Source: Candidatus Ruthturnera sp. Tsphm01
Lineage (GTDB): Bacteria; Pseudomonadota; Gammaproteobacteria; PS1; Pseudothioglobaceae
Direction of reading: 5' to 3'
Assembly: GCA_030142985.1 (NCBI GenBank)
Contig: CP125320.1
Span: forward strand, 811,639 to 875,638
DNA: 64,000 bases
Shown piece by piece: positions 1 through 9,884 of the stretch (the first letter of the stretch is position 1; every line of letters starts with the position of its first letter). Under the pieces are notes generated by a model, which searched no databases, was not told the origin of the DNA, and saw only the letters and a program-made list of their open reading frames with translations. The translations under genes and the position numbers were made by a program.

Positions 1-42
1 TAAGCAATTTGATTAACTTTCTTCTCAGTTAATGCCATATAT

Positions 43-639
43 TTATGGCATTGGCATATTATTAAAAAATCTTAATGGCTTAGAAAATGATACACGCATG
101 ATGTTCATATCTCGCTGCATCCACTGCATGGAATCTTTCATAATACCCATGTTTTTATTCATTCCATCCATATTGTGAAGCATTGGCTCTAAAGAATCCA
201 TTTTTATACTAACTTGGGTTAAATCTGTTGCCATAGAGTCTAAATTGTCAAGCTTACTAGCAATAACATGCATGTCTCTTTCAACTTTTGAAAAACTTTT
301 TTGCATTTTTCCTACAAGAGTCGTCATCTGATTAATATTATTTGAAAGCCTGTCAATACTAACAGTCATTGAGGACATGTTACCACCCATATTTGATCCC
401 AATGAATCGGCTAAACGCGCCATATCCGAAGTAATTGAATAAATAACAACAAAGAAGCCCATAATAATGACACCAAACACTGTGAGTGCTGGCATGAAAA
501 ACCTTTCGAACTTAGTATCAGTGCGTCGATCTGCGTGTTCTTCAACATTTTCAAGCATTTTTTCTAAATCAGAAATACTAGAAGTAATCATTACTTCATC
601 ATCTTCAATCTTGGGGTTTTTTTTATTTTTATCTGTCAT
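43..639 (-). CDS. Membrane-anchored coiled-coil protein, unknown function
   Basis: I do not recognise this 198-residue protein. A charged N-terminus (residues 1-46) is followed by one membrane segment (about 48-69, from FFMPALTVFG). The rest (70-185) is a long methionine-rich helical stretch with heptad-like spacing (DRLSNNINQM, DSLEPMLHNM), which suggests an oligomeric coiled coil on one side of the inner membrane. It lies 6 bp after aroB and follows ileS and aroB on the same strand, so it is probably the last gene of that operon. A short inverted repeat (aatgccata/tatggcatt, 31-52) overlaps its stop codon but has no clear T-run. Confidence 0.6.
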   Translation of the reverse strand: MTDKNKKNPKIEDDEVMITSSISDLEKMLENVEEHADRRTDTKFERFFMPALTVFGVIIMGFFVVIYSITSDMARLADSLGSNMGGNMSSMTVSIDRLSNNINQMTTLVGKMQKSFSKVERDMHVIASKLDNLDSMATDLTQVSIKMDSLEPMLHNMDGMNKNMGIMKDSMQWMQRDMNIMRVSFSKPLRFFNNMPMP

Positions 640-645
640 ATTATC

Positions 646-1725
646 CTACTGGCAAAATTCATTAATTATTTGATTTAAGAGTTGATTTTTATAATGATCA
701 CAAACAAAAGCACGGCCTAATTCTTTTAATAAAACCAAGCGAATATTGCCATTAATCACTTTCTTATCAACTGACATTGCTTTTACAAAATCAATAGAAC
801 TAATTTTACCGATAATAGCGATGGGTAAATTGGCTTTTTCTAATAAATCTTGAACTTGAGCAACTTGACTGCTAGACAAATACCCTTCAAACTGAGATAG
901 CTTTACTGCCATTAACATACCCACTGAAATTGCCTCTCCATGCAAGAAAGTGCCATAACCAAGTGTGTTTTCAATCGCATGACCAAAAGTATGCCCGAAG
1001 TTCAACAAAGCACGCTTGCCCACTTCTAACTCATCTTGAGCAACAATATTAGCCTTATGCTGACAAGACTGATAAATTATTTCAGCTATTAAAGACTTGT
1101 CTCTATTCATTAAATCTTTAATATTTTCTTGTAAAAAATTAAAGAAGTTTAAATCACCTAATAAACCGTATTTAATCACCTCAGCCATGCCTGCTGAGTA
1201 TTGTTGATTATCTAAAGTATCAAGTGTATCTATATCAATCAGTACGCATTTTGGCTGATAAAAAGCCCCAATCATATTCTTACCAAGTGCGTGATTAACG
1301 CCCGTTTTTCCACCCACACTAGAATCAACTTGAGACAATAACGTGGTGGGAATTTGAATAAAATTAACACCACGCTGATAACTAGCCGCTGCAAACCCAG
1401 TCATGTCACCCACCACGCCGCCACCAAGGGCAATTAATGTGCAACTACGATCAAATTTGTTCTCAAGTAACGCGCTGAAAATATAATTAAGCGTATCAAG
1501 TGTCTTATATTTTTCACCATCTGGCAAAATCACTTGTGCAAGTTCAAACGATGAAAGCAAATTTTTCACCTTTTCAAGATATAGGGGTGCTACTGTGGTA
1601 TTAGTAACAATCATGACTTGCTTGCCACTAATATGTTTTGTTAATAACTCACCTTTTGACAATAAATCTTGACCAATATATATGGGGTAAGATTTTTCTT
1701 GCAAATCAAGGTTAAGTGTTTTCAT
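646..1725 (-). CDS. aroB: 3-dehydroquinate synthase
   Basis: Second step of the shikimate pathway: converts DAHP to 3-dehydroquinate using NAD+ and a divalent metal, in the cytosol. The 359 residues match the usual AroB length. Visible motifs are LPDGEKYKTL (about 68), the nucleotide-binding GGGVVGDMTGF (about 100), AGMAEVIKYG with a metal-ligand Glu, NFGHTFGHAIE and LHGEAISVGM with metal-ligand histidines. The start codon directly follows the ileS stop, so the two are probably cotranscribed. A DAHP synthase gene lies elsewhere in the window (51018-52085). Confidence 0.97.
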   Translation of the reverse strand: MKTLNLDLQEKSYPIYIGQDLLSKGELLTKHISGKQVMIVTNTTVAPLYLEKVKNLLSSFELAQVILPDGEKYKTLDTLNYIFSALLENKFDRSCTLIALGGGVVGDMTGFAAASYQRGVNFIQIPTTLLSQVDSSVGGKTGVNHALGKNMIGAFYQPKCVLIDIDTLDTLDNQQYSAGMAEVIKYGLLGDLNFFNFLQENIKDLMNRDKSLIAEIIYQSCQHKANIVAQDELEVGKRALLNFGHTFGHAIENTLGYGTFLHGEAISVGMLMAVKLSQFEGYLSSSQVAQVQDLLEKANLPIAIIGKISSIDFVKAMSVDKKVINGNIRLVLLKELGRAFVCDHYKNQLLNQIINEFCQ

Positions 1726-4494
1726 TTAAGCAAATTTCCTGACTTCACCATCACCATCTACATTCTCAACACAACGAGCACAAAGCTCTGGGTGTTTGAC
1801 ATTGCTACCCACATCTTCTCTATAATGCCAACAACGCACACACTTTTCATATTTTGATTTACTTACTTTAATAAATACACCTTTTATCGCCTTAATACAA
1901 TCATCATTTTTCTCATTAAGTGGATGAATTCTAACATAAGAGGTGATAAAAACAAATCTCAACTCGTCATCCAATTGACTAAGTGCGCTAAAGATATTAG
2001 TTTCACAATAAATATCAATCTCTGCTTCAAGCGAAGAGCCAATTATCTTTTCACCACGCATGCCTTCCATTTGCTTGCGAATGAATGGGCTAATTTCACG
2101 CGTAATATCAATCGCTTTGTTTTCATAGCCAGGTATTAAATCTTGATACCAAGATGCTAAAAAAATGCTAGCATTTTTTTCACTCGGCATATTTTGCCAA
2201 ATTTCTTCAGCAGTGAATGATAAAACTGGGGCTAGCCAGCGCACCATTGCCTCGGTAATATGATACAATGCGCTTTGTGCGCTTTTTCTGGCTAAAGAGT
2301 TCGCTTGTGTGGTGTATTGCCTATCTTTAATAACATCAAGATAAAAACCACCGAGGTCGTTGCTACAAAAATTTAAAATCAATTGAACCGCATGATGAAA
2401 ATTATATTGTTCATACGCTTTGATAATTTGGGTTTGTAAATTAGCAGTTTTAGCAATAATCCATTTGTCTAAATCTAGCATCTGTTTATTGTCAAGCAAA
2501 TGTTCAACAGGGTCAAAACCTTGCATATTTGCCAGCATAAAGCGCACGGTATTACGAATACGACGATACGAATCAGCGGAACGTTTTAAAATCTCATCAC
2601 TAACCGTCATTTCACCTGTGTAATCGGTACTGGCAATCCACAAGCGTAGAATATCAGCACCTAAATTATTCACCACTTTTTGAGGGCTCATCACATTGCC
2701 AAGCGACTTAGACATTTTCTTGCCATCTTTATCAACAACAAAACCATGAGTTAATACACTCTTATAAGGCGCTTTGCCATTAATAGCAACCGAGGAAATA
2801 AGTGATGACTGAAACCAGCCACGATGTTGGTCTGAGCCCTCTAAGTATAAATCAGCCACATTAGACAATTCTTCTCTTGCCTTTAACACAGCAAAATGAC
2901 TCACACCTGAGTCAAACCAAACGTCAAGTGTGTCCGTAGTTTTGTCATAGTCATTTGCATCATTGCCGATAAAATCCTGAGCATTAGACTCAAACCAAGC
3001 CTCAATGCCCTCTTTTTCTATTCTGTTTGCAATACTAACAAACAGTGCTTGAGTATTTGGATGTAGTTCGCCTGTTTGCTTATGTACAAACAAAGTAATC
3101 GGAACACCCCAAAATCTTTGACGAGAAATACACCAATCAGGGCGGTTGCCTACCATTAGTTCAATGCGTTTTTTACCCCAATCTGGCATCCACTGTACTT
3201 TTAAAATTTCACCATTGACCATATCTCTAAGGCCATTTTTCTGCATAGAGATAAACCACTGAGGGGTTGCTCTAAAGATAACAGGTGTTTTGTGTCGCCA
3301 ACAATGTGGGTAAGAATGTATTAGTGGCTCGTGCTTAACTAAGGTATTAGCCTGCTTAAGAATTTCAATCACACTGGCATTGGCTTTAAAAATAAACTGA
3401 CCACCTAAAAGTTCAGTCTCTTTAAAAAACACACCTTTAGCATCTACTGGACACTCAACGGGTAGGTTATATTTTAACCCCACAATAAAATCTTCTTGAC
3501 CATGCGCAGGTGCCGTATGCACCGCACCTGTACCAGCATCAGTTGTTACATGCTCACCTAGAATAATTGGCACCTGCTTATCGTAAAACGGGTGTTTTAC
3601 TTTCAACCCTTCTAACTCACTACCAGAAAAAATCTGCTCGCCGATAGTGGCTTCAACACCATAACGACTAATTGAATCCTCTGCCAAAGCTTGGGCGAGT
3701 AATAAGTATTCATCACCAATGTCAAGCAACACATAATTTAGTTCTGGATGGAGTGCTACGGCTTCATTAGCAGGCAATGTCCAGGGTGTTGTCGTCCAAA
3801 TAACCACTGAAACTGGCATATCTACATTAAAAACTGAATCATTAATAATTCTAAATTTAACATCAATCGCTTCTGATTGTTTATCTTTATACTCAACTTC
3901 TGCCTCTGCTAAAGCAGAGCCACACTCAGTACACCAATGGACAGGCTTGTAACCTTTAGAGACATGACCATATTCAATAATTCGACCTAGAGCACGAACA
4001 ATATCAGCCTCATATTGAAAGTCTTTGGTTAAATATGGATTGTCCCAATCGCTCAGAATGCCTAAGCGTTGGAAGTCTTGCTTTTGCTTGAGCACTTGTT
4101 GGTCGGCATATTTTCTACATTCTGCCCTAAACGTATTGGCATCAATTTTATCACCTACTTTGCCGTGTTTTTTTTCAACATTCAACTCAATCGGCAAGCC
4201 GTGGCAATCCCAACCTGGAACATATGGCGCATCAAAACCTGACAAAGATTTTGATTTTATAATTATGTCTTTTAAAACTTTATTAACCGCATGACCAATA
4301 TGAATATCACCATTTGCATAAGGAGGTCCGTCGTGTAAAACAAATTTTGGCTTGCCTTTGTTTTGATTACGAATTTGTTTATAAAGCCCATCATCTTGCC
4401 ATTTTTTCAAAAAAATAACTTCTCGATTGGCAAGATTTGCCTTCATGGCAAACTGGGTAGCTGGAAGATTTAAACTGGATTTATAATCAGACAT
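1726..4494 (-). CDS. ileS: Isoleucyl-tRNA synthetase
   Basis: Charges tRNA-Ile. The 922-residue class I synthetase has the HIGH motif in [15 protein letters not shown] near residue 60, a CP1 editing domain with the [10 protein letters not shown] signature, the KMSKS motif in [11 protein letters not shown] near residue 600, and a C-terminal zinc site ([12 protein letters not shown] ... CARC). Length is close to the E. coli enzyme. It heads an apparent operon ileS-aroB-membrane protein; lspA, a frequent ileS neighbour, is not present here. The upstream 309 bp hold a dispersed repeat copy. Confidence 0.98.
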   Translation of the reverse strand: MSDYKSSLNLPATQFAMKANLANREVIFLKKWQDDGLYKQIRNQNKGKPKFVLHDGPPYANGDIHIGHAVNKVLKDIIIKSKSLSGFDAPYVPGWDCHGLPIELNVEKKHGKVGDKIDANTFRAECRKYADQQVLKQKQDFQRLGILSDWDNPYLTKDFQYEADIVRALGRIIEYGHVSKGYKPVHWCTECGSALAEAEVEYKDKQSEAIDVKFRIINDSVFNVDMPVSVVIWTTTPWTLPANEAVALHPELNYVLLDIGDEYLLLAQALAEDSISRYGVEATIGEQIFSGSELEGLKVKHPFYDKQVPIILGEHVTTDAGTGAVHTAPAHGQEDFIVGLKYNLPVECPVDAKGVFFKETELLGGQFIFKANASVIEILKQANTLVKHEPLIHSYPHCWRHKTPVIFRATPQWFISMQKNGLRDMVNGEILKVQWMPDWGKKRIELMVGNRPDWCISRQRFWGVPITLFVHKQTGELHPNTQALFVSIANRIEKEGIEAWFESNAQDFIGNDANDYDKTTDTLDVWFDSGVSHFAVLKAREELSNVADLYLEGSDQHRGWFQSSLISSVAINGKAPYKSVLTHGFVVDKDGKKMSKSLGNVMSPQKVVNNLGADILRLWIASTDYTGEMTVSDEILKRSADSYRRIRNTVRFMLANMQGFDPVEHLLDNKQMLDLDKWIIAKTANLQTQIIKAYEQYNFHHAVQLILNFCSNDLGGFYLDVIKDRQYTTQANSLARKSAQSALYHITEAMVRWLAPVLSFTAEEIWQNMPSEKNASIFLASWYQDLIPGYENKAIDITREISPFIRKQMEGMRGEKIIGSSLEAEIDIYCETNIFSALSQLDDELRFVFITSYVRIHPLNEKNDDCIKAIKGVFIKVSKSKYEKCVRCWHYREDVGSNVKHPELCARCVENVDGDGEVRKFA

Positions 4495-4622
4495 TAACGC
4501 TTAAAGAAATAAAGATTAAAAGTACAATTATACGTGATGGCACTAGATTTTAAAAACGATAATCCAACTCTAAAAGATAAAAAACTATTCTTTAAACCGA
4601 TAAAAACTTAAAATATATAAGC

Positions 4623-4743
4623 AGAGGCTCTTGTATAAATATGAATAATAATCAAAACGTCATCTTTCAATAAATTGGAAACTTTTTAAAACATCTCTAT
4701 TTATACCCCTCAAAAGGATACTGAAAAGAGTGCAAAAATCTCT
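4623..4743 (-). repeat. MITE-like dispersed repeat, copy A (inverted, internally deleted)
   Basis: The gene-free stretch 4495-4803 contains this element. Its left end, read in reverse complement, matches the right end of copy B (5693-5739) at about 43 of 47 positions. Its other end matches the left end of copy C (16379-16424): both have the GCTGAAAAGAG-type core and end in an AGAGA tip. The central part seen in copies B and C is missing. Outside the repeat I see nothing recognisable in 4495-4622 or 4744-4803. Confidence 0.7.
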
Positions 4744-4803
4744 AAACATATTAAAAATCATAGTACCAAAAAAAACCATCTGTGTTTAGTCCATTGACTA
4801 GTG

Positions 4804-5541
4804 TTAGGATTGCTGTCGACCTACTGCATCAAGCAATAACTTTACTTGCCCTGGTTTTAAATAATCATACTGATTGGATTTGAGATTATCAGGCAGACGA
4901 ATCTCGCCAAAACGGATACGGATAAGGCGTGATACTTTAAACCCTAATGCCTCCCACAAACGTCTCACCTCGCGCTTTCTCCCCTCTTTAAGTACGACTT
5001 TATACCAACGGTTAGCACCCTGCCCCCCAGCAAATGTTATTTGGTTAAACTTGGCAAAACCATCATCAAGATCAACGCCTTGAGTTAATTTTTTTAAATC
5101 CTCATTCTCAACCTGGCCCAACACTCTAACAGCATATTCTCTATCAATTTGCGAACTAGGATGCATGAGTTTATTGGCCAAATCGCCATTGTTCGTAAAA
5201 AGTAACAAACCAGAAGTATTCAAATCAAGACGCCCCACCATAACCCAACGCGACTCCTTGGGCAATAAACTATAAACACTTTTTCGCCCTTCATCGTCTT
5301 TGTTTGAACAAATAACTCCTGCTTGCTTATTCAAAATAATAACTTTTGTTTCTTGTTCAAGATAGCGACTTAAATCAATTTTCCGCCCATCAATCTTAAC
5401 ACGATCAGTTATTTCAGCCTTATCACCAATGCTGGCGGTTTTATTGTTAACCTCAATACGCCCTTGCTCAATTAAGCGCTCTACCCAGCGACGAGAGCCA
5501 TAACCAGCACTGGCAATAAGTTTTTGTAATCTATCAGCCAT
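4804..5541 (-). CDS. rluB: 23S rRNA pseudouridine synthase, RluB type
   Basis: Isomerises a uridine in 23S rRNA (RluB targets U2605 in E. coli). The protein has 245 residues: an N-terminal S4 RNA-binding domain (about 2-48, starting RLQKLIASAGYGSRR), then a RsuA/RluB/RluE-type catalytic domain with Asp106 in GRLDLNTSGLL, and the KEGRKREVRRL motif late in the protein. The RsuA/RluB family is clear; assignment to RluB rather than another member rests on the overall pattern. It lies downstream of trpS with copy B of the dispersed repeat between them. Confidence 0.9.
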   Translation of the reverse strand: MADRLQKLIASAGYGSRRWVERLIEQGRIEVNNKTASIGDKAEITDRVKIDGRKIDLSRYLEQETKVIILNKQAGVICSNKDDEGRKSVYSLLPKESRWVMVGRLDLNTSGLLLFTNNGDLANKLMHPSSQIDREYAVRVLGQVENEDLKKLTQGVDLDDGFAKFNQITFAGGQGANRWYKVVLKEGRKREVRRLWEALGFKVSRLIRIRFGEIRLPDNLKSNQYDYLKPGQVKLLLDAVGRQQS

Positions 5542-5548
5542 AATTAAT

Positions 5549-5739
5549 AGAGACCTTTATAAATAGGGATGATTAGAAAAATGGCAATTTTTATCAAACT
5601 GGTAATTTTTTAAATACACTCCTAGCAGGAACAAGGGTGTTTTTACCCTCACAAAGAACTGCTTGGTATCACTGTAAAAGTCGCCAAGTTGGTGACAAAT
5701 GACGTTTTGATTATTATTCATATTTATACAAAAACCTCT
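5549..5739 (+). repeat. MITE-like dispersed repeat, copy B
   Basis: A 191-bp element filling the trpS-rluB gap. It begins agagacctttataaata and ends (reverse complement) agaggtttttgtataaata, so the ends form an imperfect terminal inverted repeat. The core from taaatacactcctagcag to ttgattat aligns along its length with copy C (16463-16576), including a small hairpin of the type agggt...accct. There is no coding capacity. The tip GAGACCTTT resembles the end of the IS5-family element at 32513. The right end overlaps the trpS stop codon. Confidence 0.75.
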
Positions 5740-6937
5740 AATAATTAATACCCATCGCTTCTCGAACCTCTATCATGGTTTCTTTGGCGACACTCCTAGC
5801 TTTTTCAGAGCCTTTAAAAATAATTTGCTTAATAAGTTCTGGGTCTGCTTGATATTTAGCAATACGCTCTTGTATGGGGGTTAATTCCCCTTCAATGGTA
5901 TTAATAATAGGCTGTTTACATTCTACACAACCCATTTTAGCCTTAGTACAGCCTTCCACCACCCAATCACAAGTTGATTTATTTGAATATATTTCATGCA
6001 GTTGCCATACTGGACATTTTTGTGGATTGCCTACATCAGTCAGCTTAATTCTAGCAGGGTCAGTTGGCATACGCTTAATTTTGGCTTGTATTTGCTCGGC
6101 AGTGTCTCGCAAAGAAATCGTATTACCATAAGATTTACTCATTTTTTGACCATCCAGCCCTGGCATTTTTGAAGCTTTGGTTAATAATGATTCAGGCTCA
6201 GGTAAGATAATCTTACCCACACCTTCAATATAGCCTGAAAGCCGCTCTCTGTCACCTAGAGTAATATTTTGTTGTTGCTGTAACAAGGCTTGCACCTTTA
6301 TTAAAGCCCCATCGTCACCTGTTTCTTGGTAAGCTTTGCGCAACAAGCGGTACGATTTGGCTTGTTTTTTACCCATTTTACTAATGGCAATTTCAGCCTT
6401 TTCTTCAAAATCAACTTCACGACCATAAAGATAATTAAAACGTCTGGCGACTTCACGTGTCAGTTCAATGTGCGCCACTTGGTCTTCACCGACTGGTACA
6501 AGTCCTGCTTTATAAATTAAGATGTCTGCACTTTGTAATAAAGGATAGCCTAAAAATCCATAAGTCGCTAAATTTTTAGTATTTAATTTAAGCTGTTGAT
6601 CCTTATATGAAGGTACGCGCTCCAGCCAACTTAAAGGTGTTGACATAGAAAGCAATAAGTGCAGCTCTGCATGTTCAGGTACTTTGGATTGTACAAAAAT
6701 TGTTGAAGCGTTTGGATTAATGCCCACAGCTAACCAGTCAACCACCATTTCCATAACTTTGGTGTTTAAATCTATCTTATCTGAATAATGTGTGGTAAAT
6801 GCGTGCCAATCAGCCACAAAAAAGTAAGAATCATACTCATTTTGTAACGCTAGCCAATTTTTCAAAACGCCATGATAATGACCTAAATGAAGCTGCCCCG
6901 TAGGCCGCATGCCTGATAAAACTCGCCTGTCTTGCAT
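5738..6937 (-). CDS. trpS: Tryptophanyl-tRNA synthetase
   Basis: Charges tRNA-Trp. The class I signature is RPTGQLHLGHYHG (residues 11-23) and the KMSKS motif is GQKMSKSYGN (about 265). At 399 residues it belongs to the longer TrpS subtype, with a cysteine-containing insert (GCTKAKMGCVECKQ) near residue 330 that shorter enzymes of about 330 residues lack. The stop codon overlaps the end of repeat copy B. It is probably transcribed together with rluB. Confidence 0.96.
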   Translation of the reverse strand: MQDRRVLSGMRPTGQLHLGHYHGVLKNWLALQNEYDSYFFVADWHAFTTHYSDKIDLNTKVMEMVVDWLAVGINPNASTIFVQSKVPEHAELHLLLSMSTPLSWLERVPSYKDQQLKLNTKNLATYGFLGYPLLQSADILIYKAGLVPVGEDQVAHIELTREVARRFNYLYGREVDFEEKAEIAISKMGKKQAKSYRLLRKAYQETGDDGALIKVQALLQQQQNITLGDRERLSGYIEGVGKIILPEPESLLTKASKMPGLDGQKMSKSYGNTISLRDTAEQIQAKIKRMPTDPARIKLTDVGNPQKCPVWQLHEIYSNKSTCDWVVEGCTKAKMGCVECKQPIINTIEGELTPIQERIAKYQADPELIKQIIFKGSEKARSVAKETMIEVREAMGINY

Positions 6938-6967
6938 TATATCTTGAGTTAGAATTAAATAAGTGAA

Positions 6968-7672
6968 TTATACCAAGGCTGAATGCAACGCTTTATATGT
7001 TTGTGCGTAGTTAGATAGACCTTCTAACACTAAATTTTGATGAAGTTTAACTTGATGATGAAGTTTTAATGCAATTATCTTAGCATCCCCACCTGTCAGC
7101 ACAACAATTAAATCACCATTATTATCTAAATGTTGTTCAATTTGTGTATTAATGGCGCTCATCAGCATTTGACTTGTACCAACCATCCAACCTTCTTGAG
7201 TGTTGTTTGTAGTTAAGCCTAAGGATAACTGTTGAGTATTATTAGAAAACTGAGCAAGACTATGTCTTAATACACTCAAACCAGGCATAATAATCCCGCC
7301 TTGATGCTTGCCATTAGCCAGCACTAAGTCAAAAGTCAACGCACTGCCTGCATCAATAATGAGTAAATTTTGTTTAGGGTAGCGTTCAATACTAGCCAGC
7401 ATTGCTAGCCAACGATCAGAGCCCAATGTAGACGAAATTTGATAGCCACATTCTAAAGATTTGAATGCACGCTTAGTCTTAACAAAATGCATATTATTGA
7501 GCCCGTCCAATATATGACAATCACCCACACAACTAACAAAAATTTTATCTGCTTTTGGTAATTGAATTATATTGAATACTTTAATAGGGGCTGAATTAGT
7601 TTCATCATTCAAACGCCATTTGATAGCGCTATTACCAATATCAACCAATAAGCATGACTCAGACTGGCACAT
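6968..7672 (-). CDS. coaX: Type III pantothenate kinase
   Basis: Phosphorylates pantothenate, the first step of CoA synthesis. Motifs of the ASKHA-fold CoaX family are present: LLVDIGNSAIKWR near the start, DAGSALTFDLV (about 110), GGIIMPGLSVL and LTGGDAK. The open frame extends four codons upstream to 7684 (MLYL); I chose the Met at 7672 because it places the DIGN motif nearer the N-terminus, as in the family. The gene overlaps the 3' end of nhaD and is likely translationally coupled to it. Confidence 0.9.
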   Translation of the reverse strand: MCQSESCLLVDIGNSAIKWRLNDETNSAPIKVFNIIQLPKADKIFVSCVGDCHILDGLNNMHFVKTKRAFKSLECGYQISSTLGSDRWLAMLASIERYPKQNLLIIDAGSALTFDLVLANGKHQGGIIMPGLSVLRHSLAQFSNNTQQLSLGLTTNNTQEGWMVGTSQMLMSAINTQIEQHLDNNGDLIVVLTGGDAKIIALKLHHQVKLHQNLVLEGLSNYAQTYKALHSALV

Positions 7673-9032
7673 CAAATAAAGCACTGTTCATTAATAAATG
7701 CACACCAATACTTGCACCATAACCCAGTGCAATCACACCCGTCCACTTAAGATGTGAGCCAAACGTATAAAGTCCTTTTGATTGACCCATGAGTGCCACA
7801 CCTGCGGCAGAACCAATTGAAAGTAAACTACCACCAACCCCTGTTGTAAGTGTTACTAATAACCACTGACCTAATGACATATCAGGGTTCATACTTAATA
7901 CTGCAAACATCACTGGGATATTGTCAACAACAGCAGACAATACACCCACCAAGATATTTGCATAAGTTGCCCCTAATGATATATACATCGCCTCAGAAGT
8001 GAGTGCTAAGTAACCCATAAAGCCTAATCCGCCAACACTTAAAATCACCCCAAAGAAAAACAACAAAGTATCCCACTCTGCATTTGCCACTTTTTTAAAT
8101 ATATCAAACCCTTCTTGTTGTGTTTTGCATTCAGATTTACGAATAAAATAAGCAGCAATCATAAGATAACTTAAACCTGTCATCATGCCCATTGCTGGTG
8201 GTAAATGTAGAAAATTATGAAAGCTAACTGCAGTAATAATAGTAATAATAAAGAGGGCAACAATGGTAATACCCCCTAATTTAATATCAACTTTGCTTTG
8301 ATTACTTGTAGCTATATCGTTCTTAATAGAAAAATGCATAATAGCAGCTGGCACAATAAAGTTAATCAATGATGGAATAAATAAATTAGAAAATTGCGAA
8401 AACTCAACAATATCTCTTTGCCATACCATCAGCGTGGTAATATCGCCAAATGGACTAAAAGCACCGCCTGCATTAGCAGCCACGACGATATTAATAAAAG
8501 CAACGGATACAAAACGAGGATTACCAGCACCGACTGCCAACACGACTGCGCCCATAATAAGTGCTGTGGTTAAATTATCAGCAATTGGTGAGATAAAGAA
8601 AGCCAAAAACCCTGTCAGCCAAAAAAGCTGTCTAAAGGTTAGCTTTTTACTAATCAGCCAAATTTTAAGCGCTTCAAATATTTGCCTTTCACGCATGGCT
8701 TCAATGTAAGTCATTGCTACCAATAAGAACAAAAATAACTCTGAATACTCTAATATATTCTGCTTAAGTGCCACTTCAGCAGAATGTGGCAAGCCTTGGC
8801 TGGCATACACCCAACCAATCAACCCCCAAATAACACCTGCTACTAAGATAACTGGCTTGGATTTTCTAAAATGAGTAAACTCTTCAACCATTACTAGAAT
8901 ATAAGCCAATACAAACAAAACAAGTGCTGTATAACCCACCCAATGGTTAGTTAAATCTAGGGCTGTAAGTGTCTCACTAACTGCAAAGGCGCTCGTGGGT
9001 AAAAATGTCAATAATTTTAATAACTTAATCAT
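7659..9032 (-). CDS. nhaD: Na+/H+ antiporter, NhaD type
   Basis: An inner-membrane sodium/proton antiporter of the NhaD/ArsB ion-transporter superfamily. The 457 residues hold about 12 hydrophobic segments with the family-typical SPIADNLTTALIMGA and SAVVDNIPVMFAV motifs, whose Asp-Asn pairs are thought to bind the ion, and an N-terminal signal-like segment. It overlaps ygfZ by 8 bp upstream and coaX downstream, so ygfZ-nhaD-coaX reads as one operon. NhaD is common in marine and haloalkaline bacteria. Confidence 0.93.
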   Translation of the reverse strand: MIKLLKLLTFLPTSAFAVSETLTALDLTNHWVGYTALVLFVLAYILVMVEEFTHFRKSKPVILVAGVIWGLIGWVYASQGLPHSAEVALKQNILEYSELFLFLLVAMTYIEAMRERQIFEALKIWLISKKLTFRQLFWLTGFLAFFISPIADNLTTALIMGAVVLAVGAGNPRFVSVAFINIVVAANAGGAFSPFGDITTLMVWQRDIVEFSQFSNLFIPSLINFIVPAAIMHFSIKNDIATSNQSKVDIKLGGITIVALFIITIITAVSFHNFLHLPPAMGMMTGLSYLMIAAYFIRKSECKTQQEGFDIFKKVANAEWDTLLFFFGVILSVGGLGFMGYLALTSEAMYISLGATYANILVGVLSAVVDNIPVMFAVLSMNPDMSLGQWLLVTLTTGVGGSLLSIGSAAGVALMGQSKGLYTFGSHLKWTGVIALGYGASIGVHLLMNSALFDVPV

Positions 9033-9687
9033 TTTTAATCCTTGTTAATTTAGCATCGTTGCATGTAATTTCACTATTTTGATACTTGACTTCAATTGTT
9101 GCTAAATACCTTAATTTGCCAGCTGATTTTACACAACGCAACACAATGCCTGATGCTTTTGCTGATTTTGAACTAGGTGCGAGCAATTTATCACCTACGT
9201 TAAGCGCCTGCTCACATTCAAACAAGCGCATGCGGCGCTTTGATTTACCCAAGTAATGCAAGCGTGCAACCACTTCTTGCCCATGATAACAGCCCTTTGA
9301 AAAACTAACCCCAATCTCATCAATGTCTAAATTTAACTCCTGCGGCACAAACTTTTCACTGGTTATTAAATACACTTCAGGATGTCTCATTACATCAATA
9401 GGCGGGTTGGCATTTAAAGTGGCTTGTTTTATCTCAACATTTGCCATTAATACAAACATGTTAAGGCGTTTTTGCACCTTATCTTGTAAACTGTCAGGAA
9501 AATTCAGGTAAAAACCATCCTTATTTTTAGTCACCCAAAACAAGGCAATAACCTTGCCTTGATGCTGACAATAGGCATTTAACTGCCACTCATTCTCTCC
9601 AATAGCAGTAATATCATTACTCAACTGCCCTTGCAAAAAACTTTGCGCATCTGTGCCACTTATTTTTAAAGTTATTCTATCTTTCAT
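9025..9687 (-). CDS. ygfZ: Folate-binding YgfZ-type Fe-S/tRNA-modification protein
   Basis: A GcvT-related, tetrahydrofolate-dependent protein that supports Fe-S enzymes such as MiaB. The diagnostic KGCYHGQEVVARLHY motif, with its conserved Cys, is near residue 130. The protein has only 220 residues against about 326 in E. coli, so it is a short form. Its first 36 codons and leader are duplicated twice inside the porin repeat array (11186-11293 and 12769-12876). Confidence 0.9.
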   Translation of the reverse strand: MKDRITLKISGTDAQSFLQGQLSNDITAIGENEWQLNAYCQHQGKVIALFWVTKNKDGFYLNFPDSLQDKVQKRLNMFVLMANVEIKQATLNANPPIDVMRHPEVYLITSEKFVPQELNLDIDEIGVSFSKGCYHGQEVVARLHYLGKSKRRMRLFECEQALNVGDKLLAPSSKSAKASGIVLRCVKSAGKLRYLATIEVKYQNSEITCNDAKLTRIKND

Positions 9688-9796
9688 AATTCTTATATTA
9701 ATCTTTGTTGACTAAAAAAAACCTTGTTTTTCTGATTGCTTGAATTTTATCAGGAAGTGATTAAGAAACAAGACCTCCTTTTGAAGGCGGTAATAA

Positions 9797-9831
9797 AAAA
9801 CCCCCAGCCTTAAAATAAGACTGGGGGTTTT
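9797..9831 (-). terminator. Intrinsic terminator of porin gene 1
   Basis: Stem aaaacccccag / ctgggggtttt (9797-9807 and 9821-9831) with a 13-nt loop. A-runs on one side and T-runs on the other make it usable in both directions. It follows the first porin stop codon and precedes the ygfZ start. Identical copies follow porins 2 and 3. Confidence 0.9.
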
Positions 9832-9884
9832 AAACTTAACTTAAACTTTTAAAGGTCTAAGCTAGATTTTTTACAACTTTAAGT

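Noticed and set aside
5541..5749. Flanking taattaat on both sides of repeat copy B as a target-site duplication
   Set aside because: The right copy is two bases away and is part of the trpS 3' coding sequence; in such AT-rich DNA chance is likely.
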